This document shows, piece by piece, positions 1 to 9,980 of a stretch of 17,385 nt of DNA. The DNA is taken from assembly GCA_003049485.1 (NCBI GenBank), contig PYST01000549.1:1-17385 (forward strand), written 5' to 3'. A model generated the notes under the pieces. It had not been told where the DNA came from and did no database searches. It saw nothing but the letters and a program-made list of their open reading frames with translations. Every line of letters begins with the position of its first letter. Position 1 is the first letter of the stretch. The position numbers and the translations under genes were made by a program. This DNA comes from Ophioceras dolichostomum. Lineage: Eukaryota > Ascomycota > Sordariomycetes > Magnaporthales > Ophioceraceae.

Positions 1-530
1 CCAATGTTAGGTTTTTTGGTGGATTTGGGTGGAAGTCACTAAGAAAAGTGGGACCGTCCCATGAATGTGGAGAGGGGAGAGTTGTTGTTGTGATGTAGGG
101 TATTTCGGAGCGTAATGTCTAGCGATCTATCGTAGTGTGCTGTTCGATGCGATGTACCTGGATCGCACCACCTTGCAAAGCACCCCACTGTACACTACAC
201 TGCAGACACCGTTCCTCAACGAGCATGAGGGGAAGAACAGGAAAAGATATGCAGTTGATCCTCGGGTGTGGGATGTCGGAGTCGGTACGGCGCCGTGGAT
301 CGGACGGGTTTCCATCGTATGTAACGTAAGCCCGGAGCCGGTTTCCACCTAACTTAGTTAACGTTACTTACTGAGGGTCATCTTTTTCCCCGATTATGAA
401 CCTGAAATTGTTGCGCACCTAAACCTAACCTCCCATCAACGCCATACTCCAACCTCTAACATTTCTCTATTGCTCTAGACCTGTCAAATAAAACTATTAA
501 GAATCTGAGCCGGCTTCAAATAGAGTTTTT
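1..530. other. Left-edge spacer and quinone reductase promoter region
   Basis: I see no supported gene here; short reading frames on both strands lack family features. The last 110 bases lead into the quinone reductase start. They contain a telomere-like CCTAAACCTAACC motif (about 418-430) and pyrimidine-rich stretches, with no clear TATA box. Any gene to the left would lie outside the window. Confidence 0.5.
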
Positions 531-1724
531 ATGAGAATCATCCTACATCTTCGAGCTGCCCGAGCGCTCCGAGTGGCCACCACTAAACCCCTCACTAGCC
601 CCTCATTTCCCCTGTCGAGCGTCACTCAGCATCACAACCGCCCACTCCATCGCCAACCTCAGCATAAGACTTACGCGCTTAGATCCATCGCTTACACGAC
701 CGCTACCCAATCAGCTGCGACTGCTACCACCATGGCCTCCTCAAACGCAACCATGCGAGCCGTCATGTTCGACAAGACGGGCGACTCCTCGGTCCTCCAC
801 GTCCGCGAGACCGCCAAGCCCGAGCCCGGCCCGGACCAGGTCCTCATCAAGCTCGAGTGGGCCGGCATCAACTTCATCGACACGTACCGGCGGACCGGCC
901 TCTACCCTGTGCCCCTCCCCGCCATCGCGGGCGCCGAGGGGGCGGGCGTCATCGAGTCCGTCGGGTCCGCCGTGCCCTCGGACTACGGCCTCGCCGTCGG
1001 CGACCGCGTCGCGGTCTACGGGGGCGCGTGCGCGGAGTACTTCGCCGCGAAGCCCTCCCGCGTCATGAAGCTCCCCGACGGCATCAGCACGCGCGACGGC
1101 GCCGCCGTTCTGATCCAGGGCCTGACGGCCCTGACGCTGCTCCGCGACGCCCACGAGGTGAAGCCGGGCGAGGTCGTGCTGGTGCAGGCCGCGGCGGGCG
1201 GCACGGGGGGGCAGATCGTGCAGATGGCCAAGCATCTGGGAGCGACCGTCATCGGGACGGTCTCCACGCACGCCAAGGCCGAGGTGGCGCGCCGCCACGG
1301 GTGCGACCACGTGATAGTGTACACGGAGAAGGACGTCCTGACCGAGGTCATGGCGCTCACGGACGGCCTCGGCTGCCACGCCGTGTTCTCGGGCGTGGGG
1401 CAGGCCACGTTCGAGGCGGACCTGGAGGCCACGAGGCGCAGGGGCACGTTCGCGACGTTCGGCAACGCGAGCGGCGCGGTCAAGCCGTTCAGCGTGCTGG
1501 CGCTGGGCAAGAAGAACGTGAGGCTGCTGCGGCCGAGGCTGGACGCGTACGTGGAGACGAAGGAGGAGTGGGACGCCAGGTGCAAGGAGCTGGCTGAGCT
1601 GGTGGAGAAGGGCGTGGTGAAGGTCGAGATCGGGGGGGAGTACACTCTTGAGACGGTGGCGAAGGCTCATGACGACCTGGCGGGGAAGAAGACGACGGGA
1701 AAGCTGGTGGTCAAGATTGCTTGA
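531..1724 (+). CDS. ZTA1: NADPH:quinone oxidoreductase (zeta-crystallin type), possible mitochondrial form
   Basis: Single-exon gene of 397 residues. The protein belongs to the medium-chain dehydrogenase/reductase superfamily, quinone oxidoreductase branch, whose members reduce quinones and reactive enones with NADPH and lack the catalytic zinc of alcohol dehydrogenases. Visible in sequence: a GroES-like N-terminal domain with GINFIDTYRRTGLYP (about residues 112-126); the quinone oxidoreductase signature GEVVLVQAAAGGTGGQIVQ (about 213-231), where the Gly-rich part is the Rossmann dinucleotide loop; and TFATFGNASGAV plus the TTGKLVV C-terminus typical of yeast Zta1 relatives. Residues 1-67 carry many Arg, His, Ser and Thr and no acidic residue, as in a mitochondrial presequence. 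M68 (ATG at 732) lies in a strong ACCATGG context and would give a 330-residue protein, the family's usual size. The first ATG (531) has T at -3, a weak context, so both starts may be used. Convergent with the Cys-rich gene. Orthology to ZTA1 is by recognition, not a search. Confidence 0.94.
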   Translation: MRIILHLRAARALRVATTKPLTSPSFPLSSVTQHHNRPLHRQPQHKTYALRSIAYTTATQSAATATTMASSNATMRAVMFDKTGDSSVLHVRETAKPEPGPDQVLIKLEWAGINFIDTYRRTGLYPVPLPAIAGAEGAGVIESVGSAVPSDYGLAVGDRVAVYGGACAEYFAAKPSRVMKLPDGISTRDGAAVLIQGLTALTLLRDAHEVKPGEVVLVQAAAGGTGGQIVQMAKHLGATVIGTVSTHAKAEVARRHGCDHVIVYTEKDVLTEVMALTDGLGCHAVFSGVGQATFEADLEATRRRGTFATFGNASGAVKPFSVLALGKKNVRLLRPRLDAYVETKEEWDARCKELAELVEKGVVKVEIGGEYTLETVAKAHDDLAGKKTTGKLVVKIA

Positions 1725-2334
1725 AGGTTTTACTACCTCGATGACGTATTTGGCACCTACTAGATGTACGAGGGATTGATAGCTCTACATGCATAATGTT
1801 ATCGTGCAAAATTGTCAGACTCAGGCCTCCTTAGTGACAGAACGCGTATAACAACTCTCCTTGTTCCCTTGCGAAGAGTATTTGAAAGATTGTTGGACAT
1901 GAGTCTACACGGGGGAGAAAGTCTCTTCAGACCGGGGTCAGGCGAAAGTCTTGGTAGTACTGCCTAATAGCTGTAGAGAAAAGGGGTAATGAAAAGAATA
2001 CTATTCAGCCACCGTTGACGAAAGCAGACTGCCCCGTGAAAAGCAAGTATAATGGAGACGGGCACACCATGAGAGGACGTAGGGTACCCCTCCTCCAGGC
2101 CCATTCTCAACACATCTCCAAGGGAAGCCCATATCCTCTCTCCCAGCCTGCGTAATACTTAGCCCTTGCGTAGCACTACCCCAGCTCAAACGCATCTGCG
2201 CCTCCGTTTCCGAAGTCCACCACATCCACAAACACCCAAACCACAAAAACCACCTTGTTTCCCGCCGTCTCTATTTCAGACGACCAGCGTCTCACTATCT
2301 CCCCATCTTAACTCACCCACTCACCCACTCGCTA
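1725..2334. other. Convergent intergenic region (two 3' flanks)
   Basis: No gene is supported. This is the space between the 3' ends of the quinone reductase (+) and the Cys-rich gene (-). It is relatively AT-rich just after the quinone reductase stop, as expected of a 3' untranslated region. It ends in an imperfect ACTCACCC repeat (2311-2330) immediately beyond the Cys-rich stop codon. A minus-strand frame at 2001-2246 has no recognisable features. Confidence 0.5.
2311..2330. repeat. ACTCACCC short tandem repeat
   Basis: Two and a half copies of an 8-bp unit, ACTCACCC, sit just past the stop codon of the Cys-rich gene, in its likely 3' untranslated region. It looks like a simple repeat; no function is implied. 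Confidence 0.7.
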
Positions 2335-2622
2335 CTAACTAACTCGCCCTGCCACCCCACCCTCGCTCCACCGCGGCCCCCCATACGGCCGCCGTCTCGT
2401 CCGTAGGTCCCCGAACCAGAACCGCAGCCCGTTGCCCTCGGACCGCGGGTTCGGGCGCCACGCGTCGCACAGGTTGCAGCGGACCCACACGATGGCGACG
2501 CGGGCGCAGTAGCGCGGGGCCACCGGCCACTCGCCGCAGCGCTCGACGATCTGGACGTCGGCCACGCGCGTGGTGCGACCGCAGCAGACGCACCGGTAGA
2601 GCACTTCGGCGTATCCGCACAT
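2335..2622 (-). CDS. Small Cys-rich, possibly zinc-binding protein (uncharacterised)
   Basis: A 95-residue protein, not recognised as a named family. The first 55 residues hold eight Cys: C2, C11, C13, C14, C29, C39, C49 and C52. The spacing CVCCG ... RCNLCDAW resembles paired Cys knuckles that bind zinc. There is no signal peptide or membrane segment, so a disulfide-rich secreted effector is unlikely. The tail after residue 56 is Arg/Gly/Trp-rich and ends at TAG. The ATG at 2622 is preceded by a run of A (good fungal context). Support for coding: GC-rich third positions and a compact Cys pattern in a region where the other frames look random. Upstream on the same strand lie two perfect GTAAGT donor sites (3363 and 3169), suggesting a spliced leader or extra 5' exons. 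If upstream exons are coding, the true N-terminus could be longer. Function is unknown. Confidence 0.62.
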   Translation of the reverse strand: MCGYAEVLYRCVCCGRTTRVADVQIVERCGEWPVAPRYCARVAIVWVRCNLCDAWRPNPRSEGNGLRFWFGDLRTRRRPYGGPRWSEGGVAGRVS

Positions 2623-2655
2623 TTTTTTGAAACTGGTGAGAGATTGAGGATCGAA

Positions 2656-2679
2656 GTGGGTGTGGGGTGTGGGGTGTGG
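2656..2679. repeat. GTGTGGG-type minisatellite
   Basis: About three copies of a 7-bp unit (GGGTGTG) in tandem, 34 bases upstream of the Cys-rich start codon. On the transcribed strand it reads as a C/A-rich CACACCC repeat in the likely 5' untranslated leader. Confidence 0.7.
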
Positions 2680-3088
2680 TTTCGTTACGTTTTGCGGGAG
2701 ACTTCGCTTTGCCGGGGGTAGTAGTGCCGGCGGTTTGGTCGGTTTGGTCGAAGGGGCTCGTTTGCTGGAGGGGCGTGCGTCCCTTGGAGTAGTATGTTTG
2801 CGAGAAGGACGGCCGGGAAGTGAGGGATGGTTGGTAGGGGGGCAGGCTTGGAGCCGAAGACTCTGGTTGCTGTGTATGGCTGTTCGTCTTGGAGGATGTG
2901 TTTGCGGAAGGCGTGTTGTTGTCGTCGCTGCTTATTATCACAGGGGAGCTCGTAGTCGGAGACCGACGCGTCCTCTGGGTTGACCTGGAGTACCAGTACA
3001 CTCGCGGCGGCGACGGATAGGCCGTGAGGAGAGGCAGAGCTACTATCGTGACGTCGTTCGTTGTTGATCAGTTCGGGTGTCCAACAAT

Positions 3089-3169
3089 CTGTTTGAATTG
3101 CGCTTGTAGCAGAGACAACGCCACTAAAGATAAAGGGGCGCTGAAGACGCGATGAGCAAACGTACTTAC
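3089..3169 (-). other. Candidate leader intron (donor GTAAGT at 3169)
   Basis: On the minus strand a perfect GTAAGTACG donor starts at 3169. Possible acceptors are AAACAG ending at 3089 (81 nt) or a TAG ending at 3040 (130 nt); the latter has a CTGAT branch-like site about 28 nt upstream. The intron would lie in the leader of the Cys-rich gene or of an unannotated transcript. The exact acceptor is uncertain. Confidence 0.4.
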
Positions 3170-3264
3170 GCAGAAGCGCTGTCGAGCTCCGTTTAGAGAT
3201 ACTTGCTGAGTGCTACTACGGCCAAGGTAGTTGATAATACTCGAAACCCTATTCGATGAAAGTT

Positions 3265-3363
3265 CTGTTTCCGTGACGTTGAATTTGGCACGACAACGGG
3301 TCAGTTTTTCTCTTCCTCTCCGTTGGGTGAGCATGTTCCCACTCGATCGAAAAGTGCACTTAC
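3265..3363 (-). other. Candidate leader intron (donor GTAAGT at 3363)
   Basis: A second perfect minus-strand donor, GTAAGTGC, starts at 3363. An AAACAG acceptor ends at 3265, giving 99 nt, with a CTGAC branch-like site about 35 nt before it. Two consensus donors in series on one strand argue for a real spliced transcript reading toward the Cys-rich gene. No coding claim is made for these exons. Confidence 0.4.
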
Positions 3364-5141
3364 CGAGATGCGCTAGGAGACGATATTTGTTTTGAGGCGG
3401 TCACGGGTGCTCAGGATGCCAGTGTCGCCTTTATTCAAGCAGCAACGACCGCGTCCGGGCCGGAAGGAGCTCCTCACTGGTCCCCTCGTTGGTATCTTTG
3501 CCGACCCGCAGATCCTCCCTCCCCTCCCACGCCTTGTTTTCTTATTCATTTCTCCCATCCCACACCCCGATCCTCCGAGGTTCATCTCAAGACACCGTAA
3601 CCTCTGTAAGATGATCCACCCTAGGCTAAAAGCGCGCCAAAAAAGCCAAGCAACCTGCTCTCCCGGGAAACCTATTGATTCCCCTGCCTCCCTCTAGAGC
3701 TTAGCAAACGCTCAACCACCTAGCTCGCACCCTGCGTAAACGACCGACACATCGATCATCTCATCACATCCCCTCGACACCTACCCAACCCTGAAGTAAG
3801 CCCAATCCAGTTATCTTTCGTTATATCCTTCGTTGTTGATGTTACCGTCCATTGTTTTAACATCACGAGTTATATGACATCTCATGTTGACCGAGGAACA
3901 TCAGGTACGAGAAACCTCGCCCGGCCCTGGCGGTGCAGGGTGACGATGGCTGGGCGTCGCAGTGGAGGTGCCATGGTGGTGGATGTGAATAGAGGAAGGC
4001 GGGGACGGACTAATCGGGCTCGACCCGCCGTAGACCAAGGTGGTGACCCCGATGCAGAGGCTGAACGTGGCCGCTGGCGAGAAGACGTAATGGCTGTATA
4101 CTGGCGAACTGGAGTCGCGGAACGGCGGATGTGAGCCGATTCGCCACGCTGTCCACCACATCATCGCGCCGCAACGAGGCGAGATGTGCGACTTGCCCAA
4201 GACACGTACCGATGGACTTTGCAGCGCCAGGCCCCCTTGCTAAGACAGCCCGGAACCGAGGATTCTGTTCCCCATATTGATGCATGGGTCAGTAGCGATC
4301 ACGAGCCTGCGTACCGTACGCCCATGCTCGCCCTGGTGTTACTCAAGGATAGCGGAGCGCAGTGAACTGCATATGCTCCCTTGACCACGTAATACGGGTG
4401 CTGCATCAGCCGCAGCCACCCCGGATGATTTGTAATCGCACTCCGGATTGCTATTCGAGCATAAAATCTCGTACTGCAACGCCACCGCTGCACCGGCAAG
4501 CCGGATAGGGTATCGGGTTGCGCGCAACATGGCCCTCGCAGATGATGTCCGCAGAGAAGGGTGGGTTGTCCCGGTTCAGCCGTTAATGGACACCACATAT
4601 CTGTCTTTTAGGTAAGCGATGGTCCGACTAAGCAGCCAGCTTGGAAAGAGCTTGGAAATTCTGAGTTTTTGATAGGCGACGTCTCCTGGCGGTGTGGCAG
4701 TCCAAAGGGAGCTTTTATTCCGGCCATAAGTCCGACTGGTCTGCTGTTCGGAGATCTAGGTGTGGTGCAACGCCAGACAGGGGTCCAATTTTTTCCCCAT
4801 ACGTTGTCTCCTGTCTAGAAGCCCGTCTTGGCCTCACCATTCCACGGGGTACACGCTGACCGTCTAAGATCCCCAACAACAGACGGCAATTTAGAATAAG
4901 CGCCGAACAGCGAAGCTCTTTCTCTATCCCCTTACATCGACTAAAACACAGGACGATAGCCGATCCGACAGCTCTACTGCGGCAGTTCTCTGAAGAAGAC
5001 TTGGCTCGTGGTCACTGCATCCCCACGAGGAATAGCTTCAGTTGGCAACGGGCCGTCGACGGCCGTCTGCTACGTGTGCAGAAGCCACTTGGTGCCAGAA
5101 CCAGCCGGCCATTACAACGACGCAAGCCACCGTCCCCAATC

Positions 5142-7322
5142 ATGCTGAACGGACAGATCGTCCGCGGTGCTGTCACCGTTCACGGAGAAGAACCCAGCAG
5201 CGAGCTGGACACCATGGCCACGATAGACGCCCCGGAGGACGAATCTCAGGCACTATTTTCACCATCCTCTCGTCAGGACTGGGACTCCAGAAGACAGATC
5301 CTCGAGCAGTTATATACGGTCGATAAGCTCGAGGTACAGGAGATCATCAGCGTGATGAAGGACCTGCACGGTTTCTCGGCAACGTAAGGCAATGGGATCT
5401 CTCTCCCCTCTGTTCAGCATTTGCCGAGTGACTATGTACAACTTAAGCACAGTTTACTGATACTGATAGCATGCACAGAAAACGACAGTATCTCAGGGTC
5501 TTCAAGAGATGGGGCATCGAGAAAACCGTTAAAGGCAAAGAGTACAAGGCGATGGTCCGGATCCAGGCGAGACGGCGGGCTCTGGGTAAGAAGACGGTGT
5601 TCAAAGTCAGGAGGAACATCGTGTCAGAAGCAAAGATCGCACGTTTCGAGAAGAGAGATGCCGCAAAGAACGAAGGCGGGGACGGTCCTTCAACCGGAAG
5701 CTCACCAGGTGGGTGGTGGACCGTCGTTCCAGATGCTCACTCAAATCATACTCGAGGATGCGTCCACTGACCCGGGCCGGCCAACATTCCCGTATCTAGT
5801 GCCAACGACGTCGCCGAGCATCACCTACTTCACACCTCCGCCCTCACCTATACTCTCGAACAGCAGCTCGAAAGCCATCGCACCACCCCGTCGCCTCCCG
5901 TCCCCAAGCAGCAGCAGCCTCCGGAAAGCCGCTCCCCCCGGACGCCGAAGTCCACCAAAAGTGCTCGCACACTCGCCCTCCTCACTCCCGTTCCGCCTAG
6001 CATCTCCCCCTCCAGCAGGGGCAGCAGGGGCAGCAGCCGGCATCAGCCCATCATCAACCCTACCCGCAGCAGGCTCCTCCCCAAACCTCCCCCTCCGACC
6101 CGTCCTGCCCATGCCACAATCGCCGAAGTCACCAACCGCCTTCCGAGTAGCCGAGCAAATGTTCTGGGCCACCCGCGCCCTCACCGACTCCTCGCTCGCC
6201 GACCCCATAGCCTGGCGCGCCGAGAACCTCAGCCCGACGGACTACGCGGCGCTGCACAGGATAGGCAACACGATCCACAGCGGGCTCGGCACTATATCCA
6301 CCTGGGCCTCCTCGTCCTCCTCTTCCTCTTCTGCCTCCGCCTCCTCTTCGTCCTCCCGGGAGCGCTGCGCCGAGGGCTTCCAGCTCGTCGGCGCCGGGTT
6401 AGGTATGCTCCGCCCCCTACTGGAGCGCAAACCGGACCCGCGCATCGTGGCCCAGATGTTCGGCATGTATCTGGGCGTCACGATGCACCCGGTCTGCGAC
6501 GAGCTCAAGACGGCGATATACAGGTTCGGCATGAACATGATGCGTATCCGGCTGGGCGACAACCACCCCAGCACCGTTATCGCGTTGAACCTGGCGAGGG
6601 ACGCGAGGTGGGTCACGCCTGAGGGCATACTGCGTGCGTTCGAGTACGTCCTGTCGGGCGTGGAGGCGAGGTTTGGGCAGAGGAGCTACGATGCCGTGGT
6701 GCATCGCACGGATTATCTGTTCTTGTGCGCGACGTTCCGGGTGGTTCCTGCCGCCCATGCCCATGCCCATGTCCACGCTCAGGGTCAAGCTCAGGGTCAA
6801 ACACGCGCACAACAACCGACCGGTGGGCTTGTGGGCGCAGGTGGTAGCGGTGGCGGTAGCAGCAACAGCGCATCGGCAGCAGCAAGCTCGGAACCGCTGC
6901 AGGCATACCTCGCCTGGCTCCAGTCAGCAGACGGCGACTCCTCCTCCTCTTCCTCCTCCCCCGAAACGGCAGCAGCATCCGTGCACTACGTGCGCAGCGC
7001 GCTGGCGAACATGTACGCGCGTATGGACGACGGGTGGGAGGCCCGGCGGCGCCTTCTGGAGCTGCTGGGCTCCGCGGGGCCCGGGGAGAACGTCGAGGCG
7101 CTGCTGTTCCACCTGGGCCGGACGGCGCTGGCGCTGCGTTGCTACGATGAGGCGGTGGGGTACCTGAGCACGGCGGCCCGGTCGAGCGAGAAGACGAATA
7201 GGATCACGGCGTACTCGATGCTGGAGGCTGCGTATGCGGGTATGGGGAACGCGGAGGCTGCGGCGGGGGCGAGGGCTGAGACTAGGAGGCTTGTTGGGGA
7301 GGTGGAGAGTGAGGTGCGGTAG
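5142..7322 (+). CDS. Clr5-domain protein (fungal regulator), three exons
   Basis: Exons 5142-5383, 5479-5708 and 5800-7322 join to 664 residues. The Clr5 domain (about 46-95) starts at W47 and runs through EIISVMKDLHGF and YLRVFKRWGIEK, the family's hallmark Trp/His-Gly-Phe/Trp pattern. Clr5-domain proteins are fungal-specific and presumed nuclear; this entry does not claim orthology to fission yeast Clr5. Intron 1 (GTAAGG, CTGAT branch) cuts the domain between A80 and K82 in the codon of T81; intron 2 (GTGGGT, CACTGAC branch, CTAG) moves the frame correctly into exon 3. After the domain come a basic stretch, a Pro/Ser-rich disordered region (160-230), a helical part, a Ser run (about 324-346), His/Ala and Gln/Gly repeats (476-495), and a C-terminal TPR-like helical pair (about 585-660). 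An alternative start at 5214 (ACCATGG) has a stronger context and keeps the whole domain. Exact start uncertain. Confidence 0.85.
6753..6770 (+). repeat. GCCCAT hexamer repeat coding Ala-His
   Basis: Three perfect GCCCAT units inside exon 3 of the Clr5 gene encode Ala-His pairs in a disordered linker. Such in-frame hexamers can expand or contract without breaking the frame. Confidence 0.85.
6777..6800 (+). repeat. Perfect 12-bp tandem duplication coding Ala-Gln-Gly-Gln
   Basis: Two identical copies of GCTCAGGGTCAA lie head to tail in the linker of the Clr5 protein, immediately after the GCCCAT repeat. Identity at every base, synonymous positions included, suggests a recent slippage event. 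Confidence 0.85.
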
Positions 7323-8152
7323 ATGGTGGTATATCCTAAGGTACTGTGGAGGACGAGTGGTGACTTGGCTCTTAGACGTCCTCGTTTCTTGTGTGGGTCC
7401 AGGCTGGTGAGTCGAGAGCTCGAGGGTCAGCTTCTTGGCGACGTCCGCCAACTACATGAGGCTCGCTTATCTAAACAATGTGGCAGCCAGTGTAAGGTAC
7501 GGGGTGGTTTTCAGACACACTTAGTTGTTGATTGTTGAACTAGTCGACGGGTTGGTTTTAGGCGGACGCTCCTCGCAGACCAAGCCAAGGGGCGAAACGG
7601 GATGCCGATATATGTCGTTGCCGTCGTGGGTCCCTCACTGCAAGCTAGCGTGCTGCCATCGGCACTGCAGTTCAAACCCACTGGATTGACTATGCGGAAA
7701 TTTTTCGTTTGCGTCTCTGTTCCACGCCAAAAATAGTAATGAACAAATGGGTGGTCTGGTGATAGTGGATAGCGGTGTGCCTTGTGAGGCGAGGCTGAAG
7801 AGGCTGGATGCACATCGCGATATTGACTGGACACGGTCGGCATTGAAAAGTTGGGTCAAAATGCCTTCAATATGCTCCCCTCACAGCAGGAGGAGGGGCT
7901 CGCAGGACCCAACAAGGTATGAAATCATTCAATTGGTGAAATTGGCCGGCAAGCAAGCAGTGACGAGTCGCTTCATCCCATCGCGACGCCTTGTGCCGTA
8001 CTTGGTGGGTGGGGCTATAACCCAACGCGGGCAGTCACCACCGCCACGTCCATGCCCTTATAAGAAGACCCAACGCGTTCACTTTCAACAAGCCGGATCG
8101 TCCCAACCTGATGCAGCCTAAATGGCCTAGGGGGCAAACGCCACGACCGGCG

Positions 8153-8190
8153 ACTCGAGTTCTATACAACCGAGTTCGCGACCGAGTTCG
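8153..8190 (+). repeat. Triplicated CGAGTTC element
   Basis: The 10-mer ACCGAGTTCG occurs at 8169-8178 and 8181-8190 with 12-bp spacing, and a related ACTCGAGTTC lies at 8153-8162. It follows TATA-like boxes near 8015 and 8058 but precedes no supported gene. Confidence 0.6.
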
Positions 8191-9970
8191 ACTCCCGGTA
8201 GAGCAAACGAAGCAAAATCTCGCGGGGATTTTCGTAACCACCCACCCCCTCTACCTATGTAAAGAGGCAGTTGGGTGGTGATCTTTTTGTATTTTTTTGC
8301 ACTTTGATATTTCCCCGACCGTGTCGATTCTTCTGCACTGGCCGCGAGACGGCGCTTCGCGTCGCTGCCGATCTCGTCCTTTATGTTTTTTCTGTTCCTT
8401 TCGGACTTCCACATGGCGGCGATTGATTTTCCGCTTGGGGCCAGGCAGCCACGTTGCCATGCTCTAGCTGCTGCGTTGCGGCTAGGGTGATCTTGATCGG
8501 AATTTGGCGTTGGTGGAAGGACCGCACACGCGGCCGCTGCACACACGGGCTGCCGGTGAGGTAGGTTCATCGGGCCTGACTCTATGCCTGTCTATCAAGC
8601 TATACTAAACAAAGCATTTCCAGTATTCCTGCTACAAATCTTGTCCTTGAATGACATCTAGAGAGACCTAAGGAGATCAGCCGGGTCGCTGGGTCGTTGC
8701 GAGTATGAGGTTGGGTTTTAGTATGATGATGCTCATGGGCCTCGTGAAGTGAGTGACGAGGCGGCCTTCCGACTTTACTATCTTTTTAAGATTCCCCAAG
8801 CTGCTTATGAACTAGCGGATCTGCGTCTGGCAGGATCAGCGGCAGCGTCGAGGCGAAGCCGTGTCATGATCATGACCCATTCTGCCTCGCAGAAACCTCC
8901 CCGTGCAGGGCAGGAGAAGAGGCGTAGTCGACGTTGCTCTACACCCTTACCCTGACAAGGTTTAGCATGGCACTTCAGGAGCGGTATGCCGACCCCTACA
9001 GGTGCGTCGAGTCTCAGTATGAGCAATCAAACCATCCCCAACAGAAAGAAAACTGCGAGGCTACGTTTTCGTTTACTGGGAAGTTTATCTAAGCCCCAAA
9101 TTACCAGCCGAGAGCGGTGCAATGCCAGAGCTGCACGAGAATCACATGACATCGACGGGGACCTCCCAGATTCAGCGTTGGCCGTCACGAGCACTGGCCA
9201 AGTTAGCCCAATGTCCAGAGGTCACCTGTGACAGGCTAGGGGGTATCTCTGCCGTGTATCTGGGGCATAACGAGCGAGCACTCTCGGGGGTATTGCACAG
9301 CCGGCCACGAGACGAAGCACCCTTCAAGCAGATGGCGACGATTAATGCAGTTCCGTGAAACAAGCGGTGGGCATAACTGGCAGCTGCGAGTAGCTTGTGA
9401 TGGCGGAGTTGTAACAGGGTCGCCCACCCGAAAACGGTTGATCGATGGGTCAGGCTGAGTCCCAACGCAGGTGGTCCCCAGTCGAAGGGGGAGCCCGAGT
9501 CCGGCCCGGAGTGGGATCGTCAACCGCCGAGCAGGATGGAGGTACTGAGCTCTGGCGGTGTAAAAGCAGGTAACGACATAAACGGGAGGCATGGAATGCG
9601 GTGTTTGTATCGAGAGCGACAGACAGGGAGGGGAGGGAGCGAGGAGGGGAAGTCGGGTGATAGACCAATGCCACCTGACCCCGGCCGAGGGGCAAGAGGC
9701 CTTTCTCGTCAATTGTCCATAGCCCAACGTGGATGACTTGAGTTGGGTTTGTGGGAATCTCTACAAGACGCGAATTGAAACAGACAGGTACTGTGGCCGG
9801 CTGCGCGCGCCTGCCCCGAGCCAGACCGGCAGTGCCAGTGCGTGTCTGTCTGCAGGAGTGCCTGTAGACACCTAGGGAAGTGAAGGAGACAAACCAAAAG
9901 TCGGGGGACGAGAAAACAAAGGGCGACTGAGTGGCTTACTAGGCGGCATCGTGAAACAAAATAAAAGATA

Positions 9971-9980
9971 TATATAAAAG
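9971..9980 (+). promoter_or_regulatory. TATATAAAAG: TATA box or 3'-end element
   Basis: A strong TATA-box consensus on +, but no supported + gene follows. On the minus strand the same bases give a TATATA run resembling a yeast polyadenylation efficiency element, located about 790 bases beyond the stop of the minus-strand 132-residue gene. Either role is inference. Confidence 0.3.

Larger units (their letters stand above)
2623..5141. other. 2.5 kb spacer: likely spliced leader of Cys-rich gene, then gene-poor DNA and Clr5-gene promoter
   Basis: The part from 2623 to about 3400 probably holds the 5' leader and promoter of the minus-strand Cys-rich gene. It contains a GTGTGGG-type repeat (2656-2679) and two minus-strand GTAAGT donor sites. 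From about 3400 to 5000 I see nothing convincing: frames at 3392-3697, 3874-4134, 3901-4285 and 4299-4598 lack domain features, and several begin with non-ATG codons. The last 200 bases should include the promoter and leader of the Clr5 gene; no clear TATA box was found. Confidence 0.5.

Noticed and set aside
418..430. Telomere-like CCTAAACCTAACC, similar to 10480-10494
   Set aside because: Only single degenerate copies; not an interstitial telomere array. At most a short promoter motif.
741..1670. Minus-strand 309-codon open frame opposite the quinone reductase, and a + frame at 857-1597
   Set aside because: Both are shadows of a GC-rich gene: Arg/His/Gly/Ala-rich translations with no family motifs, fully overlapping a well-supported enzyme.
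2339..3001. Minus-strand 220-codon Ser/Thr/Pro-rich frame overlapping the Cys-rich gene
   Set aside because: It begins at GTG, overlaps the better-supported gene in another frame, and its translation is low-complexity leader sequence.
8181..8200. tRNA T-arm-like GAGTTCGACTCCCGG
   Set aside because: The stem pairs only partly, and no matching acceptor stem, D arm or anticodon arm could be found upstream.
8127..8570. Minus-strand 147-codon frame
   Set aside because: No recognisable motif, no good start context and random-looking composition.
9236..9727. Minus-strand 163-codon frame
   Set aside because: Cys/Pro/Arg-rich random-looking translation; no domain, no splice-supported continuation.
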